From Bradyrhizobium sp. Gha (GTDB taxonomy: Bacteria > Pseudomonadota > Alphaproteobacteria > Rhizobiales > Xanthobacteraceae), in assembly GCF_900113735.1 (NCBI RefSeq), contig NZ_FOQM01000019.1, forward strand, positions 1-64,000: a DNA stretch of 64,000 nt, in the 5' to 3' direction. Positions 9,752-21,563 of this stretch are shown here, piece after piece (within the stretch, counting starts at the first letter, position 1; each line of letters begins with the position of its first letter). A program made the translations under genes and the position numbers. A model generated the notes under the pieces. The model was given only the letters and a program-made list of their open reading frames with translations, was not told the DNA's origin and did no database searches.

Positions 9752-10813
9752 ATGACCCTTGCCGCCCTCGACCTCGCCTTTCGTGCTGCCAGCGTTGCGC
9801 TGCTGCTGATGCTGGCGGTGTCATTGCTCGCTGATTTTCGCAATGTGCTGGCGGCCCGCCTCGGTGCGGCTTTCGCGCTGAGCTCGGTCGCGCATGTCGT
9901 GAGCTATTCGCTGGATGTCACGTCGCCCATCCCGCTCTGGCATGCGCCGCTGATCGCAATATCGACCGGCACCATCGTGGTGTTCTGGCTGTTCACCCGC
10001 GCCGTGTTCCACGACGAGTTTAGCCTGCGCTGGTGGCACGGCCTGATCTGGGCGCTGGTAGCGGCTTTCAGCTTCGCGGGCTGCGTCTGGATTGCACCCG
10101 GCGGCCATGTGCGGTTCTCGGTGACGGTCGTCAATCTGATCTCGCTCGGCTTCATCACGCTTGCGGTCGGACAGATGATCGCCTCGTGGCCGGCCGATCT
10201 GGTCGAGCGCCGCCGCCGCGTTCGCGTCTTCATCGTCTGCGCCATCGCGCTCTATGGCGGGCTGAACGCGGTGCTCCAGATCGCCACCGCCGGCCGCCAC
10301 GTCGGCGCTGCAGCCGAAACGATCAATGCCGGCGTGCTCGCCTGCACCGTCGCGGCGATCGTCCATGCCATGATGCGCATCGACGGGACGGATCTGTTTC
10401 CGGCCGAGGCGGAGCCCGCGCCGCCCCATGTTTCCAGTCAGCCCGCGGCCGATGATTGCGCCGATCAAAAGCTCATCGACGCCCTGATGCGGCTGATGGC
10501 GGACGAGCGGATCTATCGTCAGGAGAACATCACCATCGGCGCCCTGGCCACCCGGCTGAAAATTCCGGAATACCGGCTCCGGCGGTTGATCAACCAGCGG
10601 CTCGGCTATCGCAACTTCAATGTCTTCCTGAACAACCACCGGATCGAGGAAGCCAAGACCGCGCTCGCTGATCCCTCGCAGGCCGAGGTTCCCGTCATCA
10701 CCATTGCGATGGACGCCGGCTTCCAGTCCCTCGGCCCCTTCAATCGCGCCTTCAAGGCGGTCACGGGCGTGACGCCGACGGAATACCGGCGCCTCAAGGC
10801 CGATGCGGCCTAG
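9752..10813 (+). CDS. AraC-family regulator with N-terminal membrane domain
   Basis: 353 aa. The N-terminal 220 residues contain about six or seven hydrophobic helices (for example ALLLMLAVSLLADF, TIVVFWLFTRAVF, LISLGFITLAVGQMI). The C-terminal 110 residues are an AraC/XylS double helix-turn-helix, with the signature around ITIAMDAGFQSLGPFNRAFKAVTG. A regulator tethered to the inner membrane is implied; the signal is unknown. A paralogue with the same build lies at 49863-50957. The secreted serine hydrolase downstream starts 147 nt later and is the likeliest target. Confidence 0.85.
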   Translation: MTLAALDLAFRAASVALLLMLAVSLLADFRNVLAARLGAAFALSSVAHVVSYSLDVTSPIPLWHAPLIAISTGTIVVFWLFTRAVFHDEFSLRWWHGLIWALVAAFSFAGCVWIAPGGHVRFSVTVVNLISLGFITLAVGQMIASWPADLVERRRRVRVFIVCAIALYGGLNAVLQIATAGRHVGAAAETINAGVLACTVAAIVHAMMRIDGTDLFPAEAEPAPPHVSSQPAADDCADQKLIDALMRLMADERIYRQENITIGALATRLKIPEYRLRRLINQRLGYRNFNVFLNNHRIEEAKTALADPSQAEVPVITIAMDAGFQSLGPFNRAFKAVTGVTPTEYRRLKADAA

Positions 10814-10960
10814 ATATCTATACCCTTGAAATCGCGTAAGAATTCCAGAATCGACCAGCCTCGATCAGTTTCAACCAGGTCGTTTTCCAAATCCGGCGAG
10901 CGCGTATCGCCCGCTTCCGGCCTGCTCTCCCGCAACCCGCCCCGCAGCTGGAGAAAGCCC

Positions 10961-12388
10961 GTGACCCGTCGCCGTAAGATCATCCTCGCTATTACCGCCA
11001 TCGCGTGTGCCGGCCTCGCCCTCGGCGCGGCGCGGGCGCGTGACGTGCCCAAGATTGCCACCGGCTTCATCGCCCATACGCTCTGCTCCGAGACGTTCGT
11101 CTCCGGCCTCGATCCCAAGCGCGATCTTGCCGAGACCATTGATGCGATGCCGGGTGCCGATCTGCTCACCTGGGCGATGAATCTCCAGGTCGATCGTGCC
11201 CGCAAGGACGTCACGGTGACACTGTTCGGCATCGGCCGCAGCCATGCCGTCTATCGCGAGGGGCTCGGCTGCACGCTCGAGCACGGCCAGGGGATCGCCG
11301 ACCTCGCGCTGCCGCCCGACGACAAGCAGCCCGCATTGCTGCCCGAGATCACCGGTCCGGGACTGGTGACGCCGCAAAGCGAGGGCCTGTCGGTGGCGCT
11401 CGACCGCGCCTTCGCCGAGCCAACACAGCCGCCTTATCGCCGCACCCGCGCGATCGTCGTCATGAAGAATGGCCGCATCATTGCCGAGCGCTATGCCGAC
11501 GGCATCGGCCCGCAGACGCAGCTGCTCGGCTTCTCCATGACCAAGTCGGTGACCTCGGCACTGACAGGCATCCTGGTGCGCCAGGGCAAGTTGAAGCTCG
11601 ATGGGCCCGCGCCGGTCGCCGCCTGGCAAAATCCTGATGATCCGCGTCACGCCATCACCATCGATCAATTGCTGCGACACACCGCCGGCATTGCGCTTGG
11701 AAGCTCGTTGCAGGCCTCGCTGGGCTCCGTGCTCGAGCCTGTCAACACCATGAAATACGCCGAGGACGATATGGCGAGCTTTGCCGAGCGCGCGTCGCTC
11801 GCGACAGCACCGGGCACGGCATGGAATTATCACGACGGCAATACCATCATCCTCGCGGATCTGATCCGTCACGCCGCCGGCGGCAAGCCGGCCGATGCGC
11901 TGGCCTTCGCGCGCCGTGAATTGTTCGCGCCGCTCGGCATGCACGATGTCACGCTTCAGCTCGATGCTTCAGGCACGATCGAGGGCTCCGGCGAGATGAT
12001 GGCATCCGCACGCGACTGGGCCCGCTTCGGCCAGCTCTATCTCAACGACGGCATCGTCGGCGGCAAGCGCATCCTGCCCGAAGGCTGGGTCAACTATTCC
12101 GCGTCTGCCACGCCCAGCGCGTGGGTCGGCATCGGCGCGGGCTTCTGGACCAACCAGGGCAACAGTTTTGGCGCGAAATTTCGCGTCGACCATGGCTGGC
12201 CGCGCGATGCGTTCTTCGCCAAGGGCACGATCGGGCAGTACACGATCGTGATCCCGTCGGAGAAGCTGGTGATCGTGCGTCTCGGCCGCTCGCCGAACTT
12301 CCCGCCGGATGCGGACGGCGTGTTCGATCTGGTGCGCGATGTCGTGGCGACAACGCGCGAGAAGGGGAAGCTGGCGGGGGCGAATTAG
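10961..12388 (+). CDS. Secreted serine hydrolase, beta-lactamase/NylB-like
   Basis: 475 aa from the GTG at 10961, preceded by ggagaaa. This start exposes a signal peptide (RRRKIILAITAIACAGLALGAARA), so the enzyme is probably periplasmic. The frame is open further upstream to 10826 but lacks a ribosome site there. The SxxK motif is SMTK (FSMTKSVTSA); LLRHTAGI, WNYHDGN and GTIGQYTIVIP follow. The pattern is close to 6-aminohexanoate-dimer hydrolase-like penicillin-binding-fold enzymes; the substrate is unknown. It lies just downstream of a membrane AraC regulator. Confidence 0.87.
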   Translation: MTRRRKIILAITAIACAGLALGAARARDVPKIATGFIAHTLCSETFVSGLDPKRDLAETIDAMPGADLLTWAMNLQVDRARKDVTVTLFGIGRSHAVYREGLGCTLEHGQGIADLALPPDDKQPALLPEITGPGLVTPQSEGLSVALDRAFAEPTQPPYRRTRAIVVMKNGRIIAERYADGIGPQTQLLGFSMTKSVTSALTGILVRQGKLKLDGPAPVAAWQNPDDPRHAITIDQLLRHTAGIALGSSLQASLGSVLEPVNTMKYAEDDMASFAERASLATAPGTAWNYHDGNTIILADLIRHAAGGKPADALAFARRELFAPLGMHDVTLQLDASGTIEGSGEMMASARDWARFGQLYLNDGIVGGKRILPEGWVNYSASATPSAWVGIGAGFWTNQGNSFGAKFRVDHGWPRDAFFAKGTIGQYTIVIPSEKLVIVRLGRSPNFPPDADGVFDLVRDVVATTREKGKLAGAN

Positions 12389-12400
12389 CGCGCTTTCTTC

Positions 12401-12544
12401 CTTCTCCCCGTGTGGGAGAAGGTGGCGCGAAGCGCCGGATGAGGGGTATCCATCCGGGCATTCAAATGAGCGCTGGATTCGCGGAGAGAACCCCTCACCC
12501 GGCTGCGCTTCGCGCATCCACCCTCTCCCACAAGGGGCGAGGGT
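12401..12544. repeat. Dispersed palindromic repeat (family A)
   Basis: Two arms, ccttctccccgtgtgggagaa and ccctctcccacaaggggcga, flank a centre with gatgaggggtatcc and acccctcacccgg. Similar units occur at 17121, 18690, 23873 (half), 24341, 34188 and, much shortened, 60109. Confidence 0.8.
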
Positions 12545-12564
12545 GCACCGTCTGCGGTGAGAAT

Positions 12565-13935
12565 CTACTGCCGTCCCAGCTCCGTCGCCTTCGCCACGCG
12601 ATCGAAACGCTCCAGCGTCATGATCGCGTCGGCGAACTGGTCGGCTCGCGCATTCAGCACGGGCCGCGCCAGGGTCAGAAACTTCTGCTGCATCGCCTGC
12701 GCATCGGGGAAAGAGGTCGGCTCGCCGGAGGGATCGGCATAGACCCGCTCATGCACGCCGTCATCAGTCGTGATGCTGACGCGCGCGCCGAAAGGATGCG
12801 TGCGGCCAACCTCCAACCGGTCGTCCTGCACGACGTCGAACTTGTCGGCGAGAGCGTCGATGGCGGCATCGCCCAAGCGGTTGTAATCGTCCCAGCCGAA
12901 CGAACCCTGGTCGAGTGCGAGCGCGCCGGTGAAGAACATCGAGAACTGGCCGCCGACGATCGAGGTCGGATGCCGCTTGGTCGCGGCATCGCCGGTCAGG
13001 GTGATGCCGTTGCGGTGCAGGCCGATCTCGACGCGCTTGACCTGGTCGGGCGTCAGATTGTGCTCGCGCCGCATCGCGATCAGCGCGTCGATCGCGGCAT
13101 GGGTGTAGCGGCAGCTCGGATACGGCTTCACCCCGATCTTCATGGTCTCGTAGGTCTCGCCGAGGCCGGCGACCGCCTTGTCGGGATGCGCGTCGTCGGT
13201 GTAGCCGGCGAGCAGGCCGTGCTTGCCCTCGACCGATTCCGTCGCGCCGACGAAATCATTGCGCGCCAGCGTCGCCGCGATCACACCGTTCATCGCGGCG
13301 GCGCCGACCTGGTAGCGCTTGTTCCAGGCGCCGTTGACGAGGAACTGCAGCGAGCCCGCGGCCTGGCTGCCGGCAACGCCGAAGGCCGCGATGATCTGCG
13401 CTTCCGAGAGGCCGAACAATTTTGCCGCCGCCGCGGCCGAGCCGTAGGTGCCGGCAGTCGCGGTCGGATGGAAGCCGCGGGCATAATGCGAGGTCGGATC
13501 CAGCGCATTGCCGAGCCGGCAGCAGACCTCATAGCCCGCGACAACGGCCGTCAGCACATCGCGGCCCGAGGCGCCGACCATCTCGCCGACGGCGAAGGCG
13601 GCCGGAACCACCGGCGCGCTCGGATGCAGCGAGGAATCCGCGTGCGTGTCGTCGAAATCGAGGGAATGGCCGAGCGCGCCATTGAGCAGGGCGGCGATCG
13701 CCGGCGTCCAGGTCTTGCTGTCACCGAAGACGGTCGAGTGGCCCGTGGTGTCGAGCGCGAGCGCTTCCAGCATCTTCAGCAGCGAAGGCGTGGATTCGGC
13801 TTCGCTCCTCGCGCGGATGGCGCTGCCCAGGAAATCCAGCGTCAGCACCTTGGCGCGGCCCAGCACCTCCGCCGGAATATCGGCGAATTTCAGGTTGGCG
13901 ACATACGTTGCGAGCGTTGCGGTTTCGTGGGCCAT
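12565..13935 (-). CDS. MmgE/PrpD family protein
   Basis: 456 aa. The fold is that of 2-methylcitrate dehydratase PrpD and cis-aconitate decarboxylase: an all-helical domain (LDFLGSAIRAR, LNGALGHSLDFDDTHADSSLHPSAPVVPAAFA) followed by a smaller C-terminal lid (YPSCRYTHAAIDALIAM). The family dehydrates or decarboxylates small hydroxy-acids; with no prpB/prpC next to it the substrate is open. It is divergent from the FUSC gene (120 nt between starts). Confidence 0.88.
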   Translation of the reverse strand: MAHETATLATYVANLKFADIPAEVLGRAKVLTLDFLGSAIRARSEAESTPSLLKMLEALALDTTGHSTVFGDSKTWTPAIAALLNGALGHSLDFDDTHADSSLHPSAPVVPAAFAVGEMVGASGRDVLTAVVAGYEVCCRLGNALDPTSHYARGFHPTATAGTYGSAAAAAKLFGLSEAQIIAAFGVAGSQAAGSLQFLVNGAWNKRYQVGAAAMNGVIAATLARNDFVGATESVEGKHGLLAGYTDDAHPDKAVAGLGETYETMKIGVKPYPSCRYTHAAIDALIAMRREHNLTPDQVKRVEIGLHRNGITLTGDAATKRHPTSIVGGQFSMFFTGALALDQGSFGWDDYNRLGDAAIDALADKFDVVQDDRLEVGRTHPFGARVSITTDDGVHERVYADPSGEPTSFPDAQAMQQKFLTLARPVLNARADQFADAIMTLERFDRVAKATELGRQ

Positions 13936-14055
13936 CGTGTTTCCTCGTTTTGGCCGGCAAGTTAGGCGGGCTGATTTTGCCTTTCAAGCGGCCTCGGGGC
14001 TGCGGGCATCAGCTATGCTTTCGGCTGGCTTTGAAGAGGATCGGGACATCAGACG

Positions 14056-15171
14056 ATGGCAGGGGCAAAGGAGCTGTTCGACCGGATCCGGTCGCGGCGA
14101 ACGCAATTGGGGCTGGCGATCCGGGTCACGGTCGCGGCGGTGGCGGCCTATGCGATCGCAACCGCGCTGCATCTGTTGCTGCCGCTCTGGGCGGTGCTGA
14201 CCTCGCTGATCGTGACCCAGATGAGCGTCGGCCGCTCGCTGAAGGCGACGCGCGACTACATGCTCGGCACGATTGGCGGCGCGATCTATGGCGGCACCAT
14301 CGCGATCACGCTTCCCTACTCCAGCGAAGCGGGCCTGTTGGGGCTCTTGGTGCTGGCCGTCGCGCCGCTCGCCTTCGTCGCTGCGATCTATCCGAACCTG
14401 AGCACCGCCACCGTGACCGCCGTGATCGTGCTGCTGGTTCCGACCATGCATCATGCCGATCCCATGGCGTCGGCGATCGATCGCGTCTGCGAGGTCGGCG
14501 TCGGAGCCATCACCGGGCTGCTGGTCTCTTTCCTGGTGCTGCCCTCGCGCGCTGTCAGGCAGATTCGCGCCAGCGCGGCGAAGCTGCTCGAACTGATCGC
14601 GGACGCTTTCAACGAATTGCTCGCTGGCCTCACGCGGGGCCGTGACAACGATGCGCTGCACCGGATCCAGGACGGCATCGGCACCGCGATGGTGGGCATG
14701 AATGCGATCGGGACCGAGGCCGAGCGCGAGCGTTCGGCGCGGCTGTCGAGCGGCCCTGATACCGGTCCCTTGCTGCGCACGATCCTGCGGCTGCGCCATG
14801 ACGTGGTGATGATCGGCCGCGCCACCGTGGTGCCGCTGCCCGTCGAAGTGCAGGTCAGGCTCGCCGCACCGCTGGCGGAAGTCAGCGCGGCGATCGTGCG
14901 GTTCCTGAAATCGGCGGCTGAAGCCATCCGCGAGGGCGCCGGCGCGCCGCCGATCCATCCCGTGCATGTCGCGCTCCAGCATTATTCCGAGGCGGTTGCG
15001 GCCGTGCGCCAGGACGGCCTGATCCGCGGCCAGCCCGCCGAGACCGCGGAGCGCTTTTTCGCACTCGGTTTCTCGCTGGAGCAGATGCACCAGAACCTGT
15101 GCGATCTCGATCGCGTCGTCGGCGAATGGTCGGAAGCCGCGGCGGATGGGCCGGTGAAGGTCGCGAAGTGA
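14056..15171 (+). CDS. FUSC family membrane protein (fusaric-acid-resistance-like)
   Basis: 371 aa. About six transmembrane helices in the first 170 residues (AIRVTVAAVAAYAIATALHL, LPLWAVLTSLIVTQMSVG, TIGGAIYGGTIAITLP, and others) are followed by a 200-residue soluble helical domain. The family includes efflux components for aromatic acids. No membrane-fusion or outer-membrane partner is adjacent, so export activity is inferred only from the family. Confidence 0.8.
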   Translation: MAGAKELFDRIRSRRTQLGLAIRVTVAAVAAYAIATALHLLLPLWAVLTSLIVTQMSVGRSLKATRDYMLGTIGGAIYGGTIAITLPYSSEAGLLGLLVLAVAPLAFVAAIYPNLSTATVTAVIVLLVPTMHHADPMASAIDRVCEVGVGAITGLLVSFLVLPSRAVRQIRASAAKLLELIADAFNELLAGLTRGRDNDALHRIQDGIGTAMVGMNAIGTEAERERSARLSSGPDTGPLLRTILRLRHDVVMIGRATVVPLPVEVQVRLAAPLAEVSAAIVRFLKSAAEAIREGAGAPPIHPVHVALQHYSEAVAAVRQDGLIRGQPAETAERFFALGFSLEQMHQNLCDLDRVVGEWSEAAADGPVKVAK

Positions 15172-15195
15172 GGTAGCGACGGCAAAGGAGCCGCG

Positions 15196-15684
15196 TCACC
15201 GCGCCGGCTGCTCGATTCTCGCCATCATGCCGCGGGCCACGAGCTTGTGGAACGGTGTGATCAGCGTGAGATAGATCCGGCCGAGCAGATTGTTCGTTTT
15301 CACCAGGGTGGTCAACGTGACCCGGCGGCTCGCTGCATTCCCGGCCACGTCGACCACAATGCGGAAATCGAGGTGAGAATCGTTGAAGCCGGCGATCAGC
15401 CGCTCCGGTGTCTCGCTCAACACCGGAAACAGGCCGATCAGGCCGCCGGGCGCCGGCGCGCCTTCGCCCGATGTCTTGAGCCCGAACGGCGTCACGAGAA
15501 CGTTGCGCAGCCGCACCAGCGCATCGACCCAGCGCGGCCCGTTCAGCACCATCCTCGTGCAGGCCTCGCGGGCGTTCACCGCCGCTTTGCCGATGTCGAC
15601 GCGAAACGCGTCGATGAATTGCGCGCCTGCCAGCACGGTGCCGGCCTCGACATCAGGGGTGATTTCGCGAACACGGCCCGTCAT
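15196..15684 (-). CDS. DUF2867 family protein
   Basis: 162 aa. The ATG at 15684 overlaps the stop codon of the MATE gene (ATGA), so the two are translationally coupled. The sequence matches the DUF2867 type (DAFRVDIGKAAVNAREA, RLRNVLVTPFGLK, LDFRIVVDV, LVKTNNLLGRIYLTLITPFH). The fold is START-like in related families, hinting at a hydrophobic ligand. Function unknown; the coupling suggests a role with the exporter. Confidence 0.78.
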   Translation of the reverse strand: MTGRVREITPDVEAGTVLAGAQFIDAFRVDIGKAAVNAREACTRMVLNGPRWVDALVRLRNVLVTPFGLKTSGEGAPAPGGLIGLFPVLSETPERLIAGFNDSHLDFRIVVDVAGNAASRRVTLTTLVKTNNLLGRIYLTLITPFHKLVARGMMARIEQPAR

Positions 15685-17075
15685 CCCGCGATCTTGCGCG
15701 TCAGCATCCGGAAACGCAAGATCAGGAGTGCGGCATAGACGAACGATCCGATCGACAGTCCGATCCAGACGCCGACCGCGCCAAGGTCGGCATGGAAGGC
15801 AAGCATCCAGGCGATCGGGAAGCCGACGCACCAATAACCAATCGCCGCGAACACCAGCGTCATCCGGGTGTCATTGATGCCGCGCAGCGCGCCGCCCATG
15901 ATGGTCTGGAGCGCATCGGCCACGAAGAAGGTCGCGCCGACCAGGAGCAGCGTTGCGGTCAACGCGACCGTCGGCGCACTCGCCTCGCTGCTGCCGAGGA
16001 AAAGCCGGCCGATTTCATAGCGGCCGAGGATGATGGCGATCGTCAGGCCTGCGACGAACGTGATGCCGAGCACCGCTGCGACGAGGCCAGCGCGTCGGAC
16101 GCCGGCCGGCTCGTTACGGCCGAAAGCGTGGCCGACCCGAACGGTTGCAGCCATACCGATGCCGAGCGGGACCATGAACAGCACGGCCGTGACCTGGAGC
16201 GCGATCTGGTGCGCGGCCAGCGCGGTGGTCGAGATCAGCCCCATCAACAGCGCCGCCGAAGAGAATAGGCCGTATTCCAGCAGCAGCGAAAACGAGATCG
16301 GCGCGCCGATCACGATCAGCTGGCGCATCAAGGGCCAGTCGATCCGCCAGAGATGCGCGAGCGGATGATAGTTTGCGAACGGCTTGCGCCAGGCGGCGAT
16401 GGCGAGCGCGGCGACGAAGGTGCCCAGATTGACCAAAGTGGTCGCGAGCCCCGCGCCGAACAGGCCGAGCTCCGGCAAGCCGAACAGGCCATGGATCAGG
16501 CAATAGACCAGCGCGAAATTCGCGGGGATCGCCGCAAGCGTGATCCACAGCGGCGCCTGCGGCCGGTTCACTGCGCTCATCATGCTGCGGATCGCGATGA
16601 AGCCGAGCGCCGGCGCGATGCCCCAGGCGAGGCCATTGAGATAGCGCTGCGCGAGCGCGGCCGAATGCGGCGCCTGTCCGAGCGCCGTCAGGATGTGCTC
16701 GCCATAGAGCGGCGAGGCCATGATCGGCAGCGAGATCAGCAGCGCGGCCCACAGGCCGACGCGCAAGGAGAGGCGGATGCGTCTGATGTCGCCGGCGCCG
16801 AACGCCTGGGCAGCCAGCGGCGACACCGCGGCCATCAATCCAAGCCCAAAGGTGAAGCTGACGAAATAGACGGTGTGCGCAAGTGCCGCAGCCGCGACCG
16901 AATCCTCGCCGAGCCTTCCGATCAGCACCAGATCGCTCGTGATCATCGCGATCTGCCCGAGCTGCGTCAGCATCATCGGCACGGCCAGCCGCAACGTCTC
17001 GACGAATTCCTGCGCGAGATGGCTGGTGTGGACGCCGGCTTGCGGCGGCTGTTGTGATTGGACGCTGTCGAGCAT
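15681..17075 (-). CDS. MATE family efflux transporter
   Basis: 464 aa with 12 predicted transmembrane helices in two halves, typical length for NorM-like MATE antiporters. Early features include VPMMLTQLGQIAMITSDLVLIG and the equivalent second-half motif PISFSLLLEYGLFSSAALLMG. It would export cationic compounds using Na+ or H+. It is followed directly by a coupled DUF2867 gene. Confidence 0.9.
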   Translation of the reverse strand: MLDSVQSQQPPQAGVHTSHLAQEFVETLRLAVPMMLTQLGQIAMITSDLVLIGRLGEDSVAAAALAHTVYFVSFTFGLGLMAAVSPLAAQAFGAGDIRRIRLSLRVGLWAALLISLPIMASPLYGEHILTALGQAPHSAALAQRYLNGLAWGIAPALGFIAIRSMMSAVNRPQAPLWITLAAIPANFALVYCLIHGLFGLPELGLFGAGLATTLVNLGTFVAALAIAAWRKPFANYHPLAHLWRIDWPLMRQLIVIGAPISFSLLLEYGLFSSAALLMGLISTTALAAHQIALQVTAVLFMVPLGIGMAATVRVGHAFGRNEPAGVRRAGLVAAVLGITFVAGLTIAIILGRYEIGRLFLGSSEASAPTVALTATLLLVGATFFVADALQTIMGGALRGINDTRMTLVFAAIGYWCVGFPIAWMLAFHADLGAVGVWIGLSIGSFVYAALLILRFRMLTRKIAG

Positions 17076-17120
17076 GGCGGGTCACTAGCACAGCCGCAAG
17101 TCGAAAACATGGCTCAGCTT

Positions 17121-17275
17121 CTCACCCCTCTCCCCCTGCGGGAGAGGGTGGCTCGCCCGCGCAGCGGCGAGACGGGTGAGGGGTCTCTCTCCGCCAGTTC
17201 AACTCTCACTGAATTCGCGGAAACAACCCCTCATCCGGCGCTTCGCGCCACCTTCTCCCACAAGGGAGAAGGAAG
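17121..17275. repeat. Dispersed palindromic repeat (family A)
   Basis: Contains the family arms cctctccccctgcgggagag and ccttctcccacaagggag around gggtgaggggtctctctcc and acccctcatccggcgcttcg. It lies between the convergent ends or starts of the MATE and murA-like genes. Confidence 0.8.
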
Positions 17276-17282
17276 AAAGCGC

Positions 17283-18578
17283 TCACCCGTTGCGTTCGGG
17301 CACGCGCCGGATCTTCGCGCCGAGCGCGTTCAGCCGTTCGTCGATGCGCTCGTAGCCGCGTTCGATCTGGTCGGCGTTGTTGATGGTGGAGGTGCCCTCG
17401 GCGCACACGGCTGCGAGCAGCATCGCCATGCCGGCGCGGATGTCGGGCGAGCTCAGCGTCGCGCCGTGCAGCCGGCTGGGGCCCGCGATGATGGCGCGAT
17501 GCGGATCGCACAGCACGATGCGCGCGCCCATGCCGATCAGCTTGTCGACGAAGAACATCCTGGACTCGAACATCTTTTCGAACATCAGGATCACGCCCTC
17601 GCATTGCGTGGCGGTGACGATCGCGATCGACATCAGATCGGCGGGGAAGGCCGGCCAGGGCTGGTCCTCCAGCTTCGGCACGTGGCCGCCGAAATCGTCC
17701 TGGATCTTCAGCGTCTGGTTCGAGGGCACGATGAGATCGTCGCCCTCGACGCGGCAGACGATGCCGAGCCGCTCGAAACCCATGCGGATCGAACGCAGAT
17801 GCTCGACGCCGGCACGGACAATACGAAGTGGCGAGCGCGTCACGGCGGCAAGTCCGATCAGCGAGCCCACCTCGATATGATCCGGCTGGATCGAATAGCG
17901 TGCTTCCCCCAGCGTCGCCGCACCGTGGATCACCATGGTGTTGGTGCCGATACCCTCGATCGTCGCGCCGAGCGCCACCAGGAAATTGGCGAGGTCCTGC
18001 ACATGCGGTTCGGAAGCCGCATTGCGAAGATAAGTGATGCCGCTGGCCGCAACGGCGGCGATCAGCGCGTTCTCGGTCGCGGTGACGCTCGGCTCGTCCA
18101 GGAACACGTCGGCGCCCGTGAGTTTTGGCGCGCGGAATTCGAGACGGTCGGTTGCAGTGACCTTGGCACCGAGTTGCTCCAGTGCGAGCACATGCGTGTC
18201 GAGCCGACGCCGGCCGATGACGTCGCCGCCCGGCGGCGGCAGCATCACCTCGCCGCAGCGCGCGAGCAGTGGGCCCGCGAGCAGGATCGAGGCGCGGATG
18301 CGGACGCAGAGCTCGGGATCGAGATCGGCGGCGCGGATGCTCCTGGCGTGGATGTGAAGCGTGTTGCGTTCCGTCCACTCCGCGGACGCACCGACCGAGC
18401 GGATCAACTCGACCAGCGTCTCGGTGTCGCGAATCCGCGGCACGTTCTGAAGCGTCACCGGATGCTCGGTGAGCAGCGCGGCCGCGATGATCGGCAGCGC
18501 CGAATTCTTGTTGCCGGCCGGCTCGATCGAGCCCGAGAGCCGGTGACCGCCCTCGACGATGTATTGGATGGGCGCCAC
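17283..18578 (-). CDS. murA: UDP-GlcNAc 1-carboxyvinyltransferase (MurA-type) with Asp in place of the catalytic Cys
   Basis: 431 aa enolpyruvyl transferase, predicted to move enolpyruvate from PEP to UDP-GlcNAc, the first committed step of peptidoglycan synthesis. Conserved active-site residues include Lys24 (GNKNSALP), an Asp in WPAFPADLMS and an Arg in DIRAGMAMLLAA. The loop that normally reads PGGC-x-IG reads PGGDVIG, with Asp119 at the place of E. coli Cys115. Asp occurs there naturally in mycobacteria and chlamydiae, whose enzymes remain active but resist fosfomycin. The usual rhizobial murA neighbourhood (DUF2948, hisD) is absent, so this may be a second, divergent copy. Confidence 0.85.
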   Translation of the reverse strand: MAPIQYIVEGGHRLSGSIEPAGNKNSALPIIAAALLTEHPVTLQNVPRIRDTETLVELIRSVGASAEWTERNTLHIHARSIRAADLDPELCVRIRASILLAGPLLARCGEVMLPPPGGDVIGRRRLDTHVLALEQLGAKVTATDRLEFRAPKLTGADVFLDEPSVTATENALIAAVAASGITYLRNAASEPHVQDLANFLVALGATIEGIGTNTMVIHGAATLGEARYSIQPDHIEVGSLIGLAAVTRSPLRIVRAGVEHLRSIRMGFERLGIVCRVEGDDLIVPSNQTLKIQDDFGGHVPKLEDQPWPAFPADLMSIAIVTATQCEGVILMFEKMFESRMFFVDKLIGMGARIVLCDPHRAIIAGPSRLHGATLSSPDIRAGMAMLLAAVCAEGTSTINNADQIERGYERIDERLNALGAKIRRVPERNG

Positions 18579-18689
18579 TTGGATCTCTCCGTCCTGGTGT
18601 GGTGGGGCGGGCTGGTTTGGAGGCGGAAACTACCCAGAAACGGGCAGGGTAGCAATTCGAGCTTGATTGGTTGCAACGGAGACGGTGCG

Positions 18690-18840
18690 CTCCCTTTCCG
18701 CTTGCGGGAGAGGGTCGGGGAGAGGGTGCCTCCGCAGTGGGACAATACCCAAGAGGAAAGAACCCCACCCGCCGCCGCGCGGGACGATGCTTCGCATCGC
18801 CCGGGGCGCGTCGGCCTCTCCCGAGAAGCGGAAGAGGCGA
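18690..18840. repeat. Divergent dispersed palindromic repeat (family A)
   Basis: A diverged copy between gyrB and the murA-like gene: ccgcttgcgggagagggt at one side and cctctcccgagaagcggaag at the other, with the centre partly replaced. Confidence 0.6.
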
Positions 18841-18848
18841 AGCAAGCC

Positions 18849-21284
<2,436 letters not shown>

Positions 21285-21563
21285 GAGAGGCCTTCGAAAT
21301 GTCGCCCGAATCAGCGGCGCAAAAGGCGCTGATTTGGAAACTATTTGTGCCATGAAAGAGGGCTTGCGCCTAGCGCAAAGTATCGCCTCGCAACCCTTTG
21401 AGGAGATGGGGTTTTTGGGCCCGATGTCAAGGCGTTCGAGGGCCGATTCCGAGGCGCGCGAAAAGCCCGATTCGAGCCCCGGTTCGGGTCCTTCGAAGGC
21501 GTGGATTTTGCGGGGTGCGGAGGCCTGTTCCGAGTCGCCTTGGCGCCGGAACGGTCCTTCGGT

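Noticed and set aside
12121..13965. 614-codon plus-strand frame across the serine hydrolase end, a repeat and MmgE/PrpD
   Set aside because: It crosses a palindromic repeat and is antisense to a clear gene.
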